NCBI GenBank assembly: GCA_016702505.1
Contig: JADJDU010000026.1
Location: forward strand, 1 to 31,872
Direction: 5' to 3'
DNA from: Microthrixaceae bacterium
GTDB taxonomy: Bacteria > Actinomycetota > Acidimicrobiia > Acidimicrobiales > Iamiaceae
DNA: 31,872 nt
The notes below the pieces were generated by a model, which was given only the letters and a program-made list of their open reading frames with translations, was not told the DNA's origin and ran no database searches. Position 1 is the first letter of the stretch, and every line of letters starts with the position of its first letter. The position numbers and the translations under genes are program-made. This document shows positions 14,008 through 23,797 of the stretch, one piece after another.

Positions 14008-14850
14008 CGTTGGGCGTGGGGGTCGTTGCGGATGGCGTCGTCTCGGGAGGCACCCACCTTCTCTGCGATGGCCACCGACCAGCCCCGAAGGGAGCCGTAG
14101 AACTGTTTGAGCTGCTCGGCCTGCTCGGCGAGGAGCTGCTCGCAGTGGGCGGCACGGAGGCCAGCGGCGCGGGCTTCGGCGAGGGCGTCGGCGAGCATCT
14201 TGCGGTCAGCGTCGGTCATGTCAGTGTCCTCGGTGGATGGTCCGGTGGGGGTGCTGGGGTAGAGCGGGCCGTAGCCTTTGGCGGCCTGGATGATGCGCCC
14301 GATGTTGACGCGCCAGGGTCCCAGTGCGTGTTCTCTGGGGCGTGCTGGTGGCCGAGGATGCCGGACAGGTCGCGCCATTGGGCGGCGGTGAGACGCTGCT
14401 TGGCGGTGACGCTGGCGAGTGTGTGCCCGGCCTTGGTGCCGAGGAACTCCCTCGGGGCCACTAGCGGGATTGAGGCGGCAGTGCACAGCGGGCCAACGAC
14501 CTCGCGGCCGAGCCAGACGAGCGCAGCCTCGGACCAGTCGTGTGATTCTGCGGCCCGGCCGACGATCTCGACCTGGATGACGGTCGGTGCCCGGTTCGTT
14601 TCGCCCGGCACGGCGGAGTTGCGCAGCGCCCGTGCCGGTTTGGTGAGCGGGACGTGCTGCACTCTGGTCTTGCGGATCGGGTCAACGGTGACGTGAGGCC
14701 ACGAGTTGTTGGCCTTGTACGCACCTACGGCACCAGCGATGGAGCTTCCTTCGGTGGGTGCAGCAGCAGTTTGGGGCGGGTTGGTCCGCTGGCCCACGAC
14801 CCGGAGTCGTTGCCCTCGATGCGATTCCACCCGTCGAGCCAGGTGGTCAC
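14004..14850 (-). CDS. Endolysin: N-acetylmuramoyl-L-alanine amidase, split by two frameshifts
   Basis: The zinc amidase cleaves the bond between muramic acid and the peptide stem of the cell wall. The N-terminal piece (GTG 14850, open to 14725) contains TRPKLLLHP, where His is the first zinc ligand. The main piece continues TEGSSIAGAVGAY, SWPHVTVDP and GHQHAPENTHWDPG, the last being the family zinc and active-site motif. The third continues RVNIGRIIQAAKGYGPL and ends in a helical stretch at 14004. Single bases are missing at the CCC near 14756-14758 and the GG near 14313. Length would be about 283 residues. It is flanked by small membrane proteins. Confidence 0.85.
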
Positions 14851-14995
14851 CGCTCCGCGTCCTCGGGTAGCCCGGTCAGCGAGGTGAGCAGGCTGAGGAT
14901 CGTGGCGAGCACGACGGTGGACGCGACGAGCGGCCAATCGACCTGGGCGACGAGGGTGGCGGCACCGATGGCACCGATGGCGGGGTGAAGGGCAT
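14847..14995 (-). CDS. Holin-like membrane protein, 50 residues
   Basis: AGGAG lies 8 bases before ATG 14995. In the shifted frame the product is PLHPAIGAIGAATLVAQVDW then LVASTVVLATILSLLTSL, a strong membrane segment, ending EDAER at a GTGA overlap with the amidase. The ATG is joined to that frame if one C is added to the CCC at 14990-14992. Size and position suggest a small holin. Confidence 0.6.
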
Positions 14996-14997
14996 GG

Positions 14998-15180
14998 TCA
15001 GTCTCCTGTGTCGTCGGTGTCGAGCAGGTCGAGCACCAGTCGGATGAGGGCGTTGGTTTCGCGGGTGAGCCGTGCGACCTGCGCCCGCTGTTGTGCGGCG
15101 GTCGGGGTGGCGAGGGCGAGGTAGTCCCGGTTTGCGTCGAGCCGTTGGCGTAGACGTTTGATGGTGCCGTCGTGGTCCAT
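14998..15180 (-). CDS. Small coiled-coil protein, 60 residues
   Basis: ATG 15180 gives MDHDGTIKRLRQRLDANRDY, a charged helix with a further helix (ARLTRETNALIRLVLDLLD). It lies between the fibre and holin-like genes. An upstream in-frame TTG at 15192 is possible. It may be an accessory to the tail or lysis block. Confidence 0.6.
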   Translation of the reverse strand: MDHDGTIKRLRQRLDANRDYLALATPTAAQQRAQVARLTRETNALIRLVLDLLDTDDTGD

Positions 15181-15199
15181 GGTGCCAATCAATCCGTGG

Positions 15200-16953
15200 T
15201 CATGTGAATCTCAGGAAGTCGAACGATGCGGTGACGGCGATCCCTGCGTGTTCCTGCCCGACCACGACGCCAGCCCCGGTCACGCTGCCGATCCACGACG
15301 CCAACGTCACCGATCCAACCATGATCCATCGGTCACCGTCATCGCTGACCCAGCGGCGCAGATTCACGCCGTCATTAGTGATCTTGAGGTACACGTGCCC
15401 CACACCCACCGACACGCCCGTGGTCGTCGTTGCTGAATCGAACGACGTGAACGAGTTGGCCCTGTGCAGCTCCAGGTCCTTGCCTGGGCCGTGGATGTGT
15501 ACCAGCCATTGCAGGAGGCGTCCAGTGCCGCTGTTGTACAGCACCAACCCAGCGTTGGAGTGATTGGTGAGTTCGCCGCCCACGGTGATCCGAGTGGACA
15601 CGGACGTGAAACTGGGCAGCGTGGTGAGCAGCGCCCGCTGGTTGTACCCGGACGCTGCAGCCTGGCATGTCATCAGGAGGCGACCGTCGCTGATCGCTGC
15701 GGTGGACGTTCCTTGGTTGTGCCACGTCCCCACCACGGGGGACCCGTCGGCCATGTCCCAATACTCTTGGTCGTAGGCGGACGGCGAAACTGGCGGCACC
15801 ATTCCGGGCTCAACTGCACCACCAGCCCCCAACGGCCCGACCTCGGCGCCGGTCTCGTCGCGGACGTAGAGGCCGTCGGTACGGGCCACGAGCCGCTGGT
15901 GGTCGGCAGCGGGGTTGGTGACGGCAGCGGTTTCGGGGAGGTCGACGAACCCAGTGGTGATCTCCGCACCGGTGGCGACCGTCGGGTCGCCGGGGTCGAC
16001 GCTGCCCCGGTAGATGTTGGCGAGGTTCACTTCGCCGTCGGTGGTGGCGGAGGAGTACGCGCCGACAGCGGTGGACCCGACGCCTGTGGCCGACGAGCCG
16101 TTGCCGATCGCGGTGGACGCGTCGCCTGTGGCCGACGATATGGTGCCGATCGCGGTGGACGCGTCGCCTGTGGCCGACGATATGGGGCCGATCGCGGTGG
16201 ACACGTAGCCTGTGGCCGACGATATGGGGCCGACAGCGGTGGACACGTAGCCTGTGGCCGACGAGCCGGTGCCGAGTTCGATCCTCCGATCCAAGAAATC
16301 GGGCCAGCACATCCCACGAACCGGGGGTGCGACGCAGGGTCAAGCCCGTCGACGGCGCCGACGCGACGTACAGCCGAACCCGACTCGAACACGACATCGC
16401 CCACGGCGTAGGTGGCGGCGACATCCCACGTGCCACGGTTCGTCTCACCGGGCAGCAGGCCCACCGATTCGACGGGCACAGCGCCCACATCCACCACCGA
16501 CAACGGATCAGACCCGTCGTGATGGTGGGACGCCTCGTGCGCTGTTGGGGTGCGAGCGTCAGAGAGCCGGGCGTCGTCACCCGCAGCCGCCGTGCCCGCC
16601 GTGGTGCCGTAGGTGACGGTCAGCGTCCGATCCGCCGACAGGTCACCGCCGCCAGTCAGCCCGGTCCCGGCGGTGATCGTTCGAGCCGTCGGCACCGCGC
16701 CCACGTCACCGGCGTCGAGCACCACAACACCGGTCTCACCGTTCACCGACGCAACCGCACCACCAGAGGTGGCGAGCTCGTCGATCGCCTCCTGCACCGT
16801 GTCGCCGGTGAGCCCCGACACGGTCGGGTCGTAGGAGACAGCGGCCGCGGGGTGTGCGTCGGCAGCGGTGCGGCCGCCCAGCACGTTGTGGGCGGTCAGA
16901 GGGCCAAACGACGTGTCATCGTCGCCGGCAGGGTTCCAGGTCACGTCGGTCAT
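15200..16953 (-). CDS. Trimeric tail fibre / receptor-binding protein with YadA-head-like repeats, split at a C5 run
   Basis: The N-terminal piece (ATG 16953) has fibre motifs: SGLTGDTVQEAIDEL, VNGETGVVVLDAGDVGA and LSDARTPTAHEASHHHDGSD. Near 16323-16327, a run of five C residues, the coding frame shifts by -1 into the second piece. That piece carries five 14-residue units of the type SSATGDASTAIGTI (16055-16264), the left-handed beta-roll of trimeric YadA-like heads, and then a C-terminal beta-rich domain (DGRLLMTCQ... GHVYLKITNDGVNLRRWVS...) resembling lectin-like jelly rolls. After the C5 run the first frame only encodes a Pro/Arg shadow. The protein would be about 585 residues and probably binds the host surface. 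Confidence 0.8.
16050..16264. repeat. 42-base YadA-head repeat
   Basis: Five tandem 42-base units encode 14-residue blocks SSATG-xx-STA(V/I)G-xx. The DNA is highly similar between units (for example CGATATGGTGCCGATCGCGG, CGATATGGGGCCGATCGCGG), which points to recent expansion. The repeat is the same length as the one in the methylase but unrelated in sequence. Confidence 0.9.
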
Positions 16954-17282
16954 CGGGTCACATCCCCTTGGACAATCAGCACCGCACCAGCGCCATAGGT
17001 GGTGGTCACGCCGCCCGCCACGACCTGCACGTCATAGACGTACCGGCCAGGGGTGATCGCAGCGGTCAACGTGTCCGACAACGTGAGCGTCACCTCACGC
17101 CCCGGACCGTCCGTGACCGTCGCCGTCCAGGACGCCACCACCGTCGAAGACTCGACATGAGTGCGGATCTGGGACGTGACCGCGGCACCGGTGATATCAC
17201 CGGACCCGCCGAGCGTCCCCACCACCGTCCAGTCGTCCCCGCGGGTGCGGGTCACCGTCGAACTAGCACCAGCACACGTCAT
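16950..17282 (-). CDS. Tail or baseplate accessory protein, 110 residues
   Basis: A beta-rich product (SSTVTRTRGDDWTVVGTLGG... YVYDVQVVAGGVTTTYGAG) similar in style to phage BppU-type baseplate or appendage N-terminal domains. ATG 17282 follows GAGAGGACAAGGGT. The stop overlaps the fibre ATG as ATGA, so it is probably made with the fibre and may connect it to the tail tip. Confidence 0.65.
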   Translation of the reverse strand: MTCAGASSTVTRTRGDDWTVVGTLGGSGDITGAAVTSQIRTHVESSTVVASWTATVTDGPGREVTLTLSDTLTAAITPGRYVYDVQVVAGGVTTTYGAGAVLIVQGDVTR

Positions 17283-17304
17283 ACCCTTGTCCTCTCACGT
17301 TCTG

Positions 17305-17323
17305 GCATCCCCGGTCGGGATGC
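17305..17323. other. Hairpin before the accessory tail gene
   Basis: GCATCCC and GGGATGC pair as a perfect 7-base stem with a 5-base loop in a 44-base gap of an otherwise gapless operon. No T-tract follows, so it may affect mRNA stability or translation rather than termination. Confidence 0.45.
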
Positions 17324-17326
17324 ACG

Positions 17327-18004
17327 TCAGCCACCACACACCCCGTCCACGACAGCGAGCGGGGCCACCAAATGCGCCTGGAGCCGGTAACGGACCTCGG
17401 TAGCGCCACCCATGTCGATGTCGATCTCCACCCAAGGGGCATCGACAGCGCCGATCGGGACGATCAGCGACACAGATCCGCCGTCGGTGGCGTCGTCGTG
17501 CGCGGACAGCAACGGCCGACACACCATCTCGCCGTCGATGTCCCACCCCGCCGATGTCGACGCCTGCTGGATCTCCACACGCGGTGTGCCGGTGCCGCTA
17601 GTGACCTGCACATTCGCGATCACTTCCCACAGGCCGGTACCGGTGTCCGGCCTTAGCCCGCGGATCAGAGTGGAGCCACCTGACACGACGACCAGCTCCA
17701 GCCCTGCCGTCGCAACATTCCACTCGGTCGCCTCACCAGAGACCGTGGTCCCGTCCCACAGCCCGGTGATCGACGCAGACGAGTACACCCCGCCACCGTC
17801 GACAGCCGCAGCCACCCACCTCTTAGCCGTAGCGTCATAGGTGAGGACATCGTTGTCCTCGACCTCGCCTGGCCCGTCGTAGGTGATGTCGACATCTAGG
17901 AGCTGGTGCAAGTACTTCACGAGCCGCAGATCTCGCAGCCGACGCTCCAACGTGAGGACACGCCGCTTCACCTCGGCGATCTCAGAGACGATCGACCCGG
18001 CCAT
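17327..18004 (-). CDS. Minor tail protein, 225 residues
   Basis: ATG 18004 shares a base with the baseplate stop. A short N-terminal coiled coil (SEIAEVKRRVLTLERRLRDL) suggests trimerisation. It is followed by the LLDVDITYDGPGE... VLTYDATAKRWVAA motif found in phage tail fibres, and a beta-rich body ending near 17327. It probably forms part of the tail tip or a short fibre. Confidence 0.7.
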   Translation of the reverse strand: MAGSIVSEIAEVKRRVLTLERRLRDLRLVKYLHQLLDVDITYDGPGEVEDNDVLTYDATAKRWVAAAVDGGGVYSSASITGLWDGTTVSGEATEWNVATAGLELVVVSGGSTLIRGLRPDTGTGLWEVIANVQVTSGTGTPRVEIQQASTSAGWDIDGEMVCRPLLSAHDDATDGGSVSLIVPIGAVDAPWVEIDIDMGGATEVRYRLQAHLVAPLAVVDGVCGG

Positions 18005-19536
18005 CACGCCCCCATCCACGGGGATAGCTCGATACTGAACGCCGCGGCCGCAGGATCAACGGTCTTGGACACGACCCGCCACGTCGCGGCGATCTGAGAC
18101 GGGCCATCGTCAATCTCGACGCGCACCCGGTCCCCAACCCACAGCGTCGCCACCAGGTCCATACGGACCCGTGCCGACAACGATTCCGACAGCGACGACG
18201 ACGCCCGATCCGCAGCGTAGATCGCCCGGTTCTCGAGATCGTCCGCGTGGTGCCTGTTGGGGCCGCGCTGTAGGACTGGAGCACCAGCCCACCGAACAAC
18301 GTCACATCGTGGTAGGAGCCCGTGAAGCCCTCGTCGTTGGCGACCACCCACTCCGTTACCGGGTGAGTGAGGCCCGAGGTCCATGTCCCCCACGACACCA
18401 CAGGCGGATTCGTGCCCTCAGCGGTCAGTGTCAGGTCGCCGGGGTCATGGGCGAACCCGCGGGTCACCCAGCAGCGCCCCACCCGCACCGTCTCGGTCAG
18501 AGCGAAGTCGCATTCACCGTACCCGGACTCGACCACCATGCGGGCCACCTCGATGACCTGCACATCGGGACGACGCCACGATGCCTCCATTACCCCGTCG
18601 ATGCTGCCGTCGATCCACGCCGACACACCAAGGTCGGCGACACGGGCGAACGCTTCCATCCACATGTCACGGACCGGGATCTCCTCGACCTCGACCTCAG
18701 TGTCATCCTGGCCGACAGAGGTGGGCGAGATCTGGGCGGACACCTTGCGGACCACCACGTCCTCGGCTGCGCCGCCCTCCCCCCCGACAGACATGAACCA
18801 CGACCTAGGCGCACCACCAGCCCCGTACGCGGAAGTGAACGTCGTGTGGATCACAGCCGTCACCCACCGGCCACGCGCCAGGTCCCCGGCGAACACCATC
18901 GACCCTTGTTGTGGGTCAGCAGCGGACGGGGACGCCAGCGCGGAGAGGATCACGTCACCGTCGGGCACCCCAGCCTTGATCCACACCTCGGCGGTGAACC
19001 GCCAATCGGATGTCCGGTAGGAGAATTGGCCCCCGGCCGTGAACGCCGTCGACGTCACGTCGAGGAACGGTGACCACTCGCGGGTACCACGGATCTGCTC
19101 ACGACCCCACACTGTTTCGTCGCCGTCGATCAGACGGGCATCCAGCCAGTACTCAGGGCCGGCGACCTCGACGGTCAGCGTCGGCCCGGCGATCGACCGG
19201 GACACCGACACGATCGGCCCCCAATGCATCACCCGCCCGGCGTAGGAGATCTGGATCTCACGCTCGACCCGCAACAGGTCATCGGCGACGAACGAATCAT
19301 CGGGGTAGGTGGCGTGATGGTCGATGACGACGGTCGCGGATGACGACCCGATCGCGTCCATCTTCTCGGACCACTGGCATGACACGATCTGATCGGACGG
19401 GATCTGGGCGACACGCCCCGATGACCCCGCGTAGGTGATCCACACCTCCAAGGTCCGCCGATGCCATCTCGGTAGAGACCGCGCCACGGGTGCCGTGGGT
19501 GATGTTGCCCGCTGGGGCGGTGACCGTGACGGTCAT
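18004..19536 (-). CDS. Baseplate / tail tip protein, frameshifted twice
   Basis: Three pieces form one protein of about 510 residues. The first (ATG 19536) starts MTVTVTAPAGNITHGTRG. Removing one C at 19452-19453 joins it to LEVWITYAGSSGR in the main piece, which has tail-tip features (LLRVEREIQISYAGRVMHWG, PTLTVEVAGPEYWLDARLI, and an IPVRDMWMEAFARVADLG helix). Adding one C to the C4 run at 18259-18262 joins it to RHHADDLENRAIYAADRA and VRMDLVATLWVGDRVRVEID at the C-terminus. These match the shape of Siphoviridae tail-associated proteins in which a hub domain is followed by a beta-rich C-terminus. Start and stop overlap the neighbours. Confidence 0.7.
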
Positions 19537-19961
19537 GTCACACCGAGATCCATCGACAGGGTTAGGTCGGTGCCGTCGAGGGTCACGATCGCAGCGCCGC
19601 CCGAGTCATACAGCACCCACAGCGGTACCGACGTGGCGTCATCGACACCGGCCTCGTACCCGACGAACGCGGCGACCTGCTCGGCGGTGCCACACGACGC
19701 CCACACGACAGCCGACAGCGGCAGGGTCCAGCGGCCCGACGAGAACACCGGGGCACCCGTCACCAGCGACGCACGGCTGTACCCGGTGGCGACAAGCTCG
19801 CAGCCACCGAGCGCCAGGTCGGTGAGCGTGGTGTCGGTGGCGTCGAACGACCAGCCCATGCCGTGCTCGATCGCCAGCACCTTGTCGTCGGTGCGGGCAT
19901 CCCACGTTGCAGGGTGCAGTGTCTCCAGCCCGGACCGATACCACGACACGACCAGCGCCAT
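19533..19961 (-). CDS. Minor tail protein, 142 residues
   Basis: ATG 19961 overlaps the upstream stop by one base. Beta-rich, with TLTDLALGGCELVATGYSRA and APVFSSGRWTLPLSAVVWAS, a pattern seen in phage tail-tip subunits. No family name can be given with confidence. Confidence 0.65.
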   Translation of the reverse strand: MALVVSWYRSGLETLHPATWDARTDDKVLAIEHGMGWSFDATDTTLTDLALGGCELVATGYSRASLVTGAPVFSSGRWTLPLSAVVWASCGTAEQVAAFVGYEAGVDDATSVPLWVLYDSGGAAIVTLDGTDLTLSMDLGVT

Positions 19962-20410
19962 CAGACCACCACCGTCATTTCGCCCGTCGTCCCCAACCAG
20001 CGGAGCGACATCTCCACGTAGCCGTAAGGCAACGACGACAGCCCGTCATCGGACGTGCCCATCGGACGGCCCACGATCTCGCGGTGGCCAATCCCCGGCA
20101 ACCACAACCACAGAGACCCGAAGCCGGACTCCATCGCGTCGAACTGCGCCGCTAACGCCACCCACCACGCACCCGCGGCGGCGTCATCACCAGGCGTCCA
20201 GATCTCGATATCCAGGCTGATGTCGAGCGGGGCCGCCACATCGCGACCCACCGCAACACCACCGCTCATCGAGCGTTGGGCCGTCTGAGACGACACAGAC
20301 GGGCCAAGCCCATTGACCTTCACCAACGACACCTCAGGGTTAGCGGTGCCATCCCCGCACACCAACGACCCCACCCCGAACTGGTACACACCCGACAACG
20401 GAGACGGCAT
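19961..20410 (-). CDS. Distal-tail-like minor tail protein
   Basis: The 149-residue product follows the tape measure with a shared base. It carries beta-strand runs (ISLDIEIWTPG, GSLWLWLPGIGHREIVGRP, YVEMSLRWLG), as in the N-terminal ring domain of distal tail proteins. Position right after the tape measure is the usual place for Dit. It is shorter than typical Dit, so it may be a single domain. Confidence 0.6.
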   Translation of the reverse strand: MPSPLSGVYQFGVGSLVCGDGTANPEVSLVKVNGLGPSVSSQTAQRSMSGGVAVGRDVAAPLDISLDIEIWTPGDDAAAGAWWVALAAQFDAMESGFGSLWLWLPGIGHREIVGRPMGTSDDGLSSLPYGYVEMSLRWLGTTGEMTVVV

Positions 20411-23400
20411 TAGTGCACCACCCCCACCTTCATCAGCCGATCAAACTCGGACCCGATCAGATCGACGGTCTGCCACGGGGTAGCCGCCTCGTTCACCGTC
20501 ACGTTCAGGGTCCGCGGTCCGGCCGCCAACTTCGCTTGGCCCCGCCGGTCACGCTCGTTGAACGCCGCCTGCTTGCGCTGATCCACCGCCCACTGCTCAG
20601 GCGTGAACACACGACCCGACTCGCCAGGATCTAGCCGCAGAATCTCCGGGCCGTTCTCGCCCACCGGATACACCCGGCCCGCTCCGACACGGCCACCGAT
20701 CGCACGACCACCACGGTTCGCCTCATCAGTCCCAGACAAGGCGATCTCCATCGCCCGGTTGATCGCGTCCACCGCCTGGAGGCGGGTCTGAAGCTCGATC
20801 GTCCACGGGCGGGCCGTCAGAGAGTTGAGCTGCTCGGCCATCTCCAAGAGTCGCTGGCGCACCGGCGACCCCGGCTCCATCTGCCCCGCCAGTTCCAGGA
20901 GCTTGACGATCTGGCCATCTAGAGCGCCCTTCGAGTTTGCCAGCGCAGTGTCCAGCTCGGCCTGCGCTATCGCCTGCGCCACAAGTGCATCGGTGACCTT
21001 GCGCTCAGCACCCTCGACCGCGGCCCTCGACTCGACCACCGCCGCTTGCTGATCCACGACGCGCTGCTGAGCGGCCGCCACCTGATCTTGGGCGTCACGC
21101 ACTCGGCCAGCGGCCTCTGTCACCCGGTCGTTTGCCTCGACCACACGGGCCTGAGCATCCACGACCCGCTGGGCTAGGGCCTCCTGGACCTCGACCACAC
21201 GGGCCTTCGCCTCCGCTAGCGCCTCCTCTGCCGTGCGCTCAGCATCAGCAGCCGCGGCGATCGCATCCTTCGCCGCGGTGACCTCCTCGGACTGCTCAAT
21301 CCCGCGGGCCTGAGCCTCAGCCAGCTCGTCGGCCGCCTCACCGTTGCGCTCCTGGGCCTCGGCCAGGCGCATCTCAGCCCGCTCCACCCGGATCTGGAGA
21401 CGCTCGCGATCCTCAGCCCATTCCTTGCGGGCCTCAGCGTTGCGCCGCTCCCGCTCGGCCACAGCATCGGCGGACTCACCAGGCTTTGCCTCGTCAATGT
21501 CAGGACCCGCGGCCAGAGCCTCACGGGCGTCCTTGAGGTCGAGGATCGCCTCGCGCTCATCGAGGACCGCACCCTTAGCCGAGACCGCCAGATCCTCCAG
21601 GACCTCAGCGGCACGCTCACGCGCCTCGGTCAAATCCTCCTGAGCGGCCTTGCTGTCGCGCTGCGCCGACGCCAGATCCTTCTCAGCGTCAACGACTCCC
21701 TTGTGGGCGGCCCCCAGCTCCTTGGTCCCAAACTGAAGATCACGCTGTGCGTCCGCTAGATCCTCAGCGGCCTCTACCGCCCCCTGCCTGGCGTCAGCCA
21801 GACCTTTCTCGGCATCAGCGACACCACGGGCAGCGTCAGCCACGCCCTTACGGGCCTCGGACACGCCACGCTCAGCGTCAGCCACCCGATCCTGAGCGTC
21901 AGCCACCCCAGCCCGAGCAGACTCCACGCCCTCCTCGGCGGACCGCAGACCATCGACGGCGGACCGTGCAGCGTCAGCCGCTGCCTCCTCTGCCGCCAAG
22001 TCACGGGCCAACGCAGCCGAAGCCTCAGCGGCCCCCGCTCCCGAGGACTGGTAGCCATCCAGTGCAGCCGTCAGCTTGTCCACCGACATGATCGTCGGGT
22101 CGACACCAGTCGCCGCCAGCGCCTTCTCAGCGTCCGCCACCGACATACCAGACCGCTTAGCGGCCTCCTCTATCCGATCGGCGGCATCCTCGTACGCCTT
22201 GGCCCGACCCTTAGCCGCCTTCTTCGCCTCGGCCGTCTCGCGGTCAGCGTCGATGTCGAACAGGTCGCCAGGGTCAGGCAGGCCAGCGAACGACCCCCCA
22301 GCCTCCTTGATCGCATCACCCCACGCCCTGGTCTCAGCGGCCGTCTGGCGCAGGCCCGCAACCGTGCGACCGTTCGCCTGATCGAACTGGTCAGCCCACT
22401 GATTCGCCGCACCGCGGCCAGCAGCACCCCACTGATTCCACGCAGCAGCACCAGCCACCAGCGCACCAGCCAGCGCACCAGCGGCGACACCAGCGCCCGT
22501 CATCTTCTGCGCCGTCGTCGCCGTCTCCGACCCGTACGCACGGACAGCACCAACACCAGACCGCAACAGGCCGACACCCTCAGCGACCTTCGGCCCCAAC
22601 AACCCGAGACCCACCACCAGCCCCCCTATGCCGACCACCCCGGTCTGCATCGGAGCAGGCAGCGCACCAAACGCACTCGCCAGACCCGCTATCCCCTTAG
22701 CGGCCGTAGCGGCAGCAGGCACCAGCGACGTGCCAATGGAAGCCGCACTGTTCTCTAGCTCGGCCTTCGCCCGCTTGGACGACATCGCCAACCCGTCAGC
22801 CTCCCGAGCCGCCGCCCCCGACGCCTTACCCGCGCCGGCCAGCATCAGCGAATAGGTCGCCAGCGCCTTCTCCTGGGCGGTCAGCTCACGGGCCGACGAC
22901 TTGCCCGTCTCGGCCAACGCCTGCTGCTCCACTGCCGCCGCGTTGATCGTCGGAACAAACTTCTGCAAGGCGTCGTACTCGCCCCCGAACGCAGCCGTCT
23001 GCGCCTCGATCACGTCCACCGGATTCGCGTTGTGGAAGGCCGCGAAGTCACCAGCAAGGGTGATCATCGACTTAGACATCTGCGCCGACTTGGCGGCCCC
23101 GACGCCCATCTGGGTAAACAGGTTCCCGAAGGTGGATGCGGACTCCAGCGCCTCACGCTTCGACAGGGCGAGCGCCTCGGTCGCGCCCTCAGCAAACTGA
23201 TTGATGATCCCCACCGACTCCCCGAATACGGCGTTCGTTTTGGCTTGCGCCTCCGCCAGCTCGCCAGCGGCTTTGGTCGACGCACCCAACACCGCCACCG
23301 TGCCGCCCAACACGATCCCGCCCGCGACCTCACGGGCGTTACTCAGTTTCGCCGCGTAATCATCGGCCGACTTACCGAGCTTGTCGCTCTCCTTGGCGGT

Positions 23401-23511
23401 CTTGTCCACCGCCTTGTCGACAGCCGACAACTCCTTCTGGACGCGCTTGAGAGCGGCCAGCGTCTGCTGGTCCCTCGTCGTAATGTCGATCGTGAGAGCG
23501 CGCCCCGCCAC
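20410..23511 (-). CDS. Tape measure protein
   Basis: The 1033-residue product sets tail length and is ejected with DNA. The N-terminus has the tape-measure region (LAALKRVQKELSAVDKAVDK), followed by tail-tape domain sequence (EALALSKREALESASTFGNL... QMGVGAAKSAQMSKSM) and hydrophobic membrane-like stretches (GVVGIGGLVVGLGLLG, GALAGALVAGAAA). Residues about 500-860 form a long Ala/Asp/Glu-rich coiled coil with strong 7-residue periodicity, such as VADAERGVSEARKGVADA. GTG 23511 follows the chaperone gene after a short G-rich gap. At about 1.5 angstroms per helical residue the tail would be roughly 150 nm. Confidence 0.92.
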   Translation of the reverse strand: MAGRALTIDITTRDQQTLAALKRVQKELSAVDKAVDKTAKESDKLGKSADDYAAKLSNAREVAGGIVLGGTVAVLGASTKAAGELAEAQAKTNAVFGESVGIINQFAEGATEALALSKREALESASTFGNLFTQMGVGAAKSAQMSKSMITLAGDFAAFHNANPVDVIEAQTAAFGGEYDALQKFVPTINAAAVEQQALAETGKSSARELTAQEKALATYSLMLAGAGKASGAAAREADGLAMSSKRAKAELENSAASIGTSLVPAAATAAKGIAGLASAFGALPAPMQTGVVGIGGLVVGLGLLGPKVAEGVGLLRSGVGAVRAYGSETATTAQKMTGAGVAAGALAGALVAGAAAWNQWGAAGRGAANQWADQFDQANGRTVAGLRQTAAETRAWGDAIKEAGGSFAGLPDPGDLFDIDADRETAEAKKAAKGRAKAYEDAADRIEEAAKRSGMSVADAEKALAATGVDPTIMSVDKLTAALDGYQSSGAGAAEASAALARDLAAEEAAADAARSAVDGLRSAEEGVESARAGVADAQDRVADAERGVSEARKGVADAARGVADAEKGLADARQGAVEAAEDLADAQRDLQFGTKELGAAHKGVVDAEKDLASAQRDSKAAQEDLTEARERAAEVLEDLAVSAKGAVLDEREAILDLKDAREALAAGPDIDEAKPGESADAVAERERRNAEARKEWAEDRERLQIRVERAEMRLAEAQERNGEAADELAEAQARGIEQSEEVTAAKDAIAAAADAERTAEEALAEAKARVVEVQEALAQRVVDAQARVVEANDRVTEAAGRVRDAQDQVAAAQQRVVDQQAAVVESRAAVEGAERKVTDALVAQAIAQAELDTALANSKGALDGQIVKLLELAGQMEPGSPVRQRLLEMAEQLNSLTARPWTIELQTRLQAVDAINRAMEIALSGTDEANRGGRAIGGRVGAGRVYPVGENGPEILRLDPGESGRVFTPEQWAVDQRKQAAFNERDRRGQAKLAAGPRTLNVTVNEAATPWQTVDLIGSEFDRLMKVGVVH

Positions 23512-23515
23512 CCCC

Positions 23516-23797
23516 TCAGACCTCCACGGCCTCAGGCTGCACGGCAGGGAACAGCGTCAGCGACGACGCCACCAAAGCGAACGACGCCAACGCATCCACC
23601 GACTGACGGACCCACAACCAATGGACCACCGCCAGATCAGCGAGTAGCACCGCCTCGCCCCGCTCCAAGATCCCCAACACCGCAAGATCGAGGTCCTGCC
23701 CCGTCTCCATGCGGAACTGCATCGCATCCAGCCCCGTGACCTTCGCCAGGTCCACGACCTGCTCGGACCCGTCGACCGTAACCGTGATCTGACTCAC
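23516..23797 (-). CDS. Tail assembly chaperone-like protein
   Basis: The 93-residue product lies directly upstream of the tape measure, where tail chaperones are encoded. It begins with a beta strand (MSQITVTVDGSEQVVDLAKV) and continues as helices (LAVLGILERGEAVLLADLAV...). GTG 23797 overlaps the previous stop. The usual second frame made by -1 slippage is not seen here: no long slippery heptamer or overlapping frame was found before 23511. Confidence 0.6.
   Translation of the reverse strand: MSQITVTVDGSEQVVDLAKVTGLDAMQFRMETGQDLDLAVLGILERGEAVLLADLAVVHWLWVRQSVDALASFALVASSLTLFPAVQPEAVEV

Noticed and set aside
18004..19487. Separate tail gene starting at 19487 (MARSLPRWHRRTLEV)
   Set aside because: Its N-terminus is a shadow; the gene begins at 19536 once a single C is removed, restoring the overlap with its neighbour.
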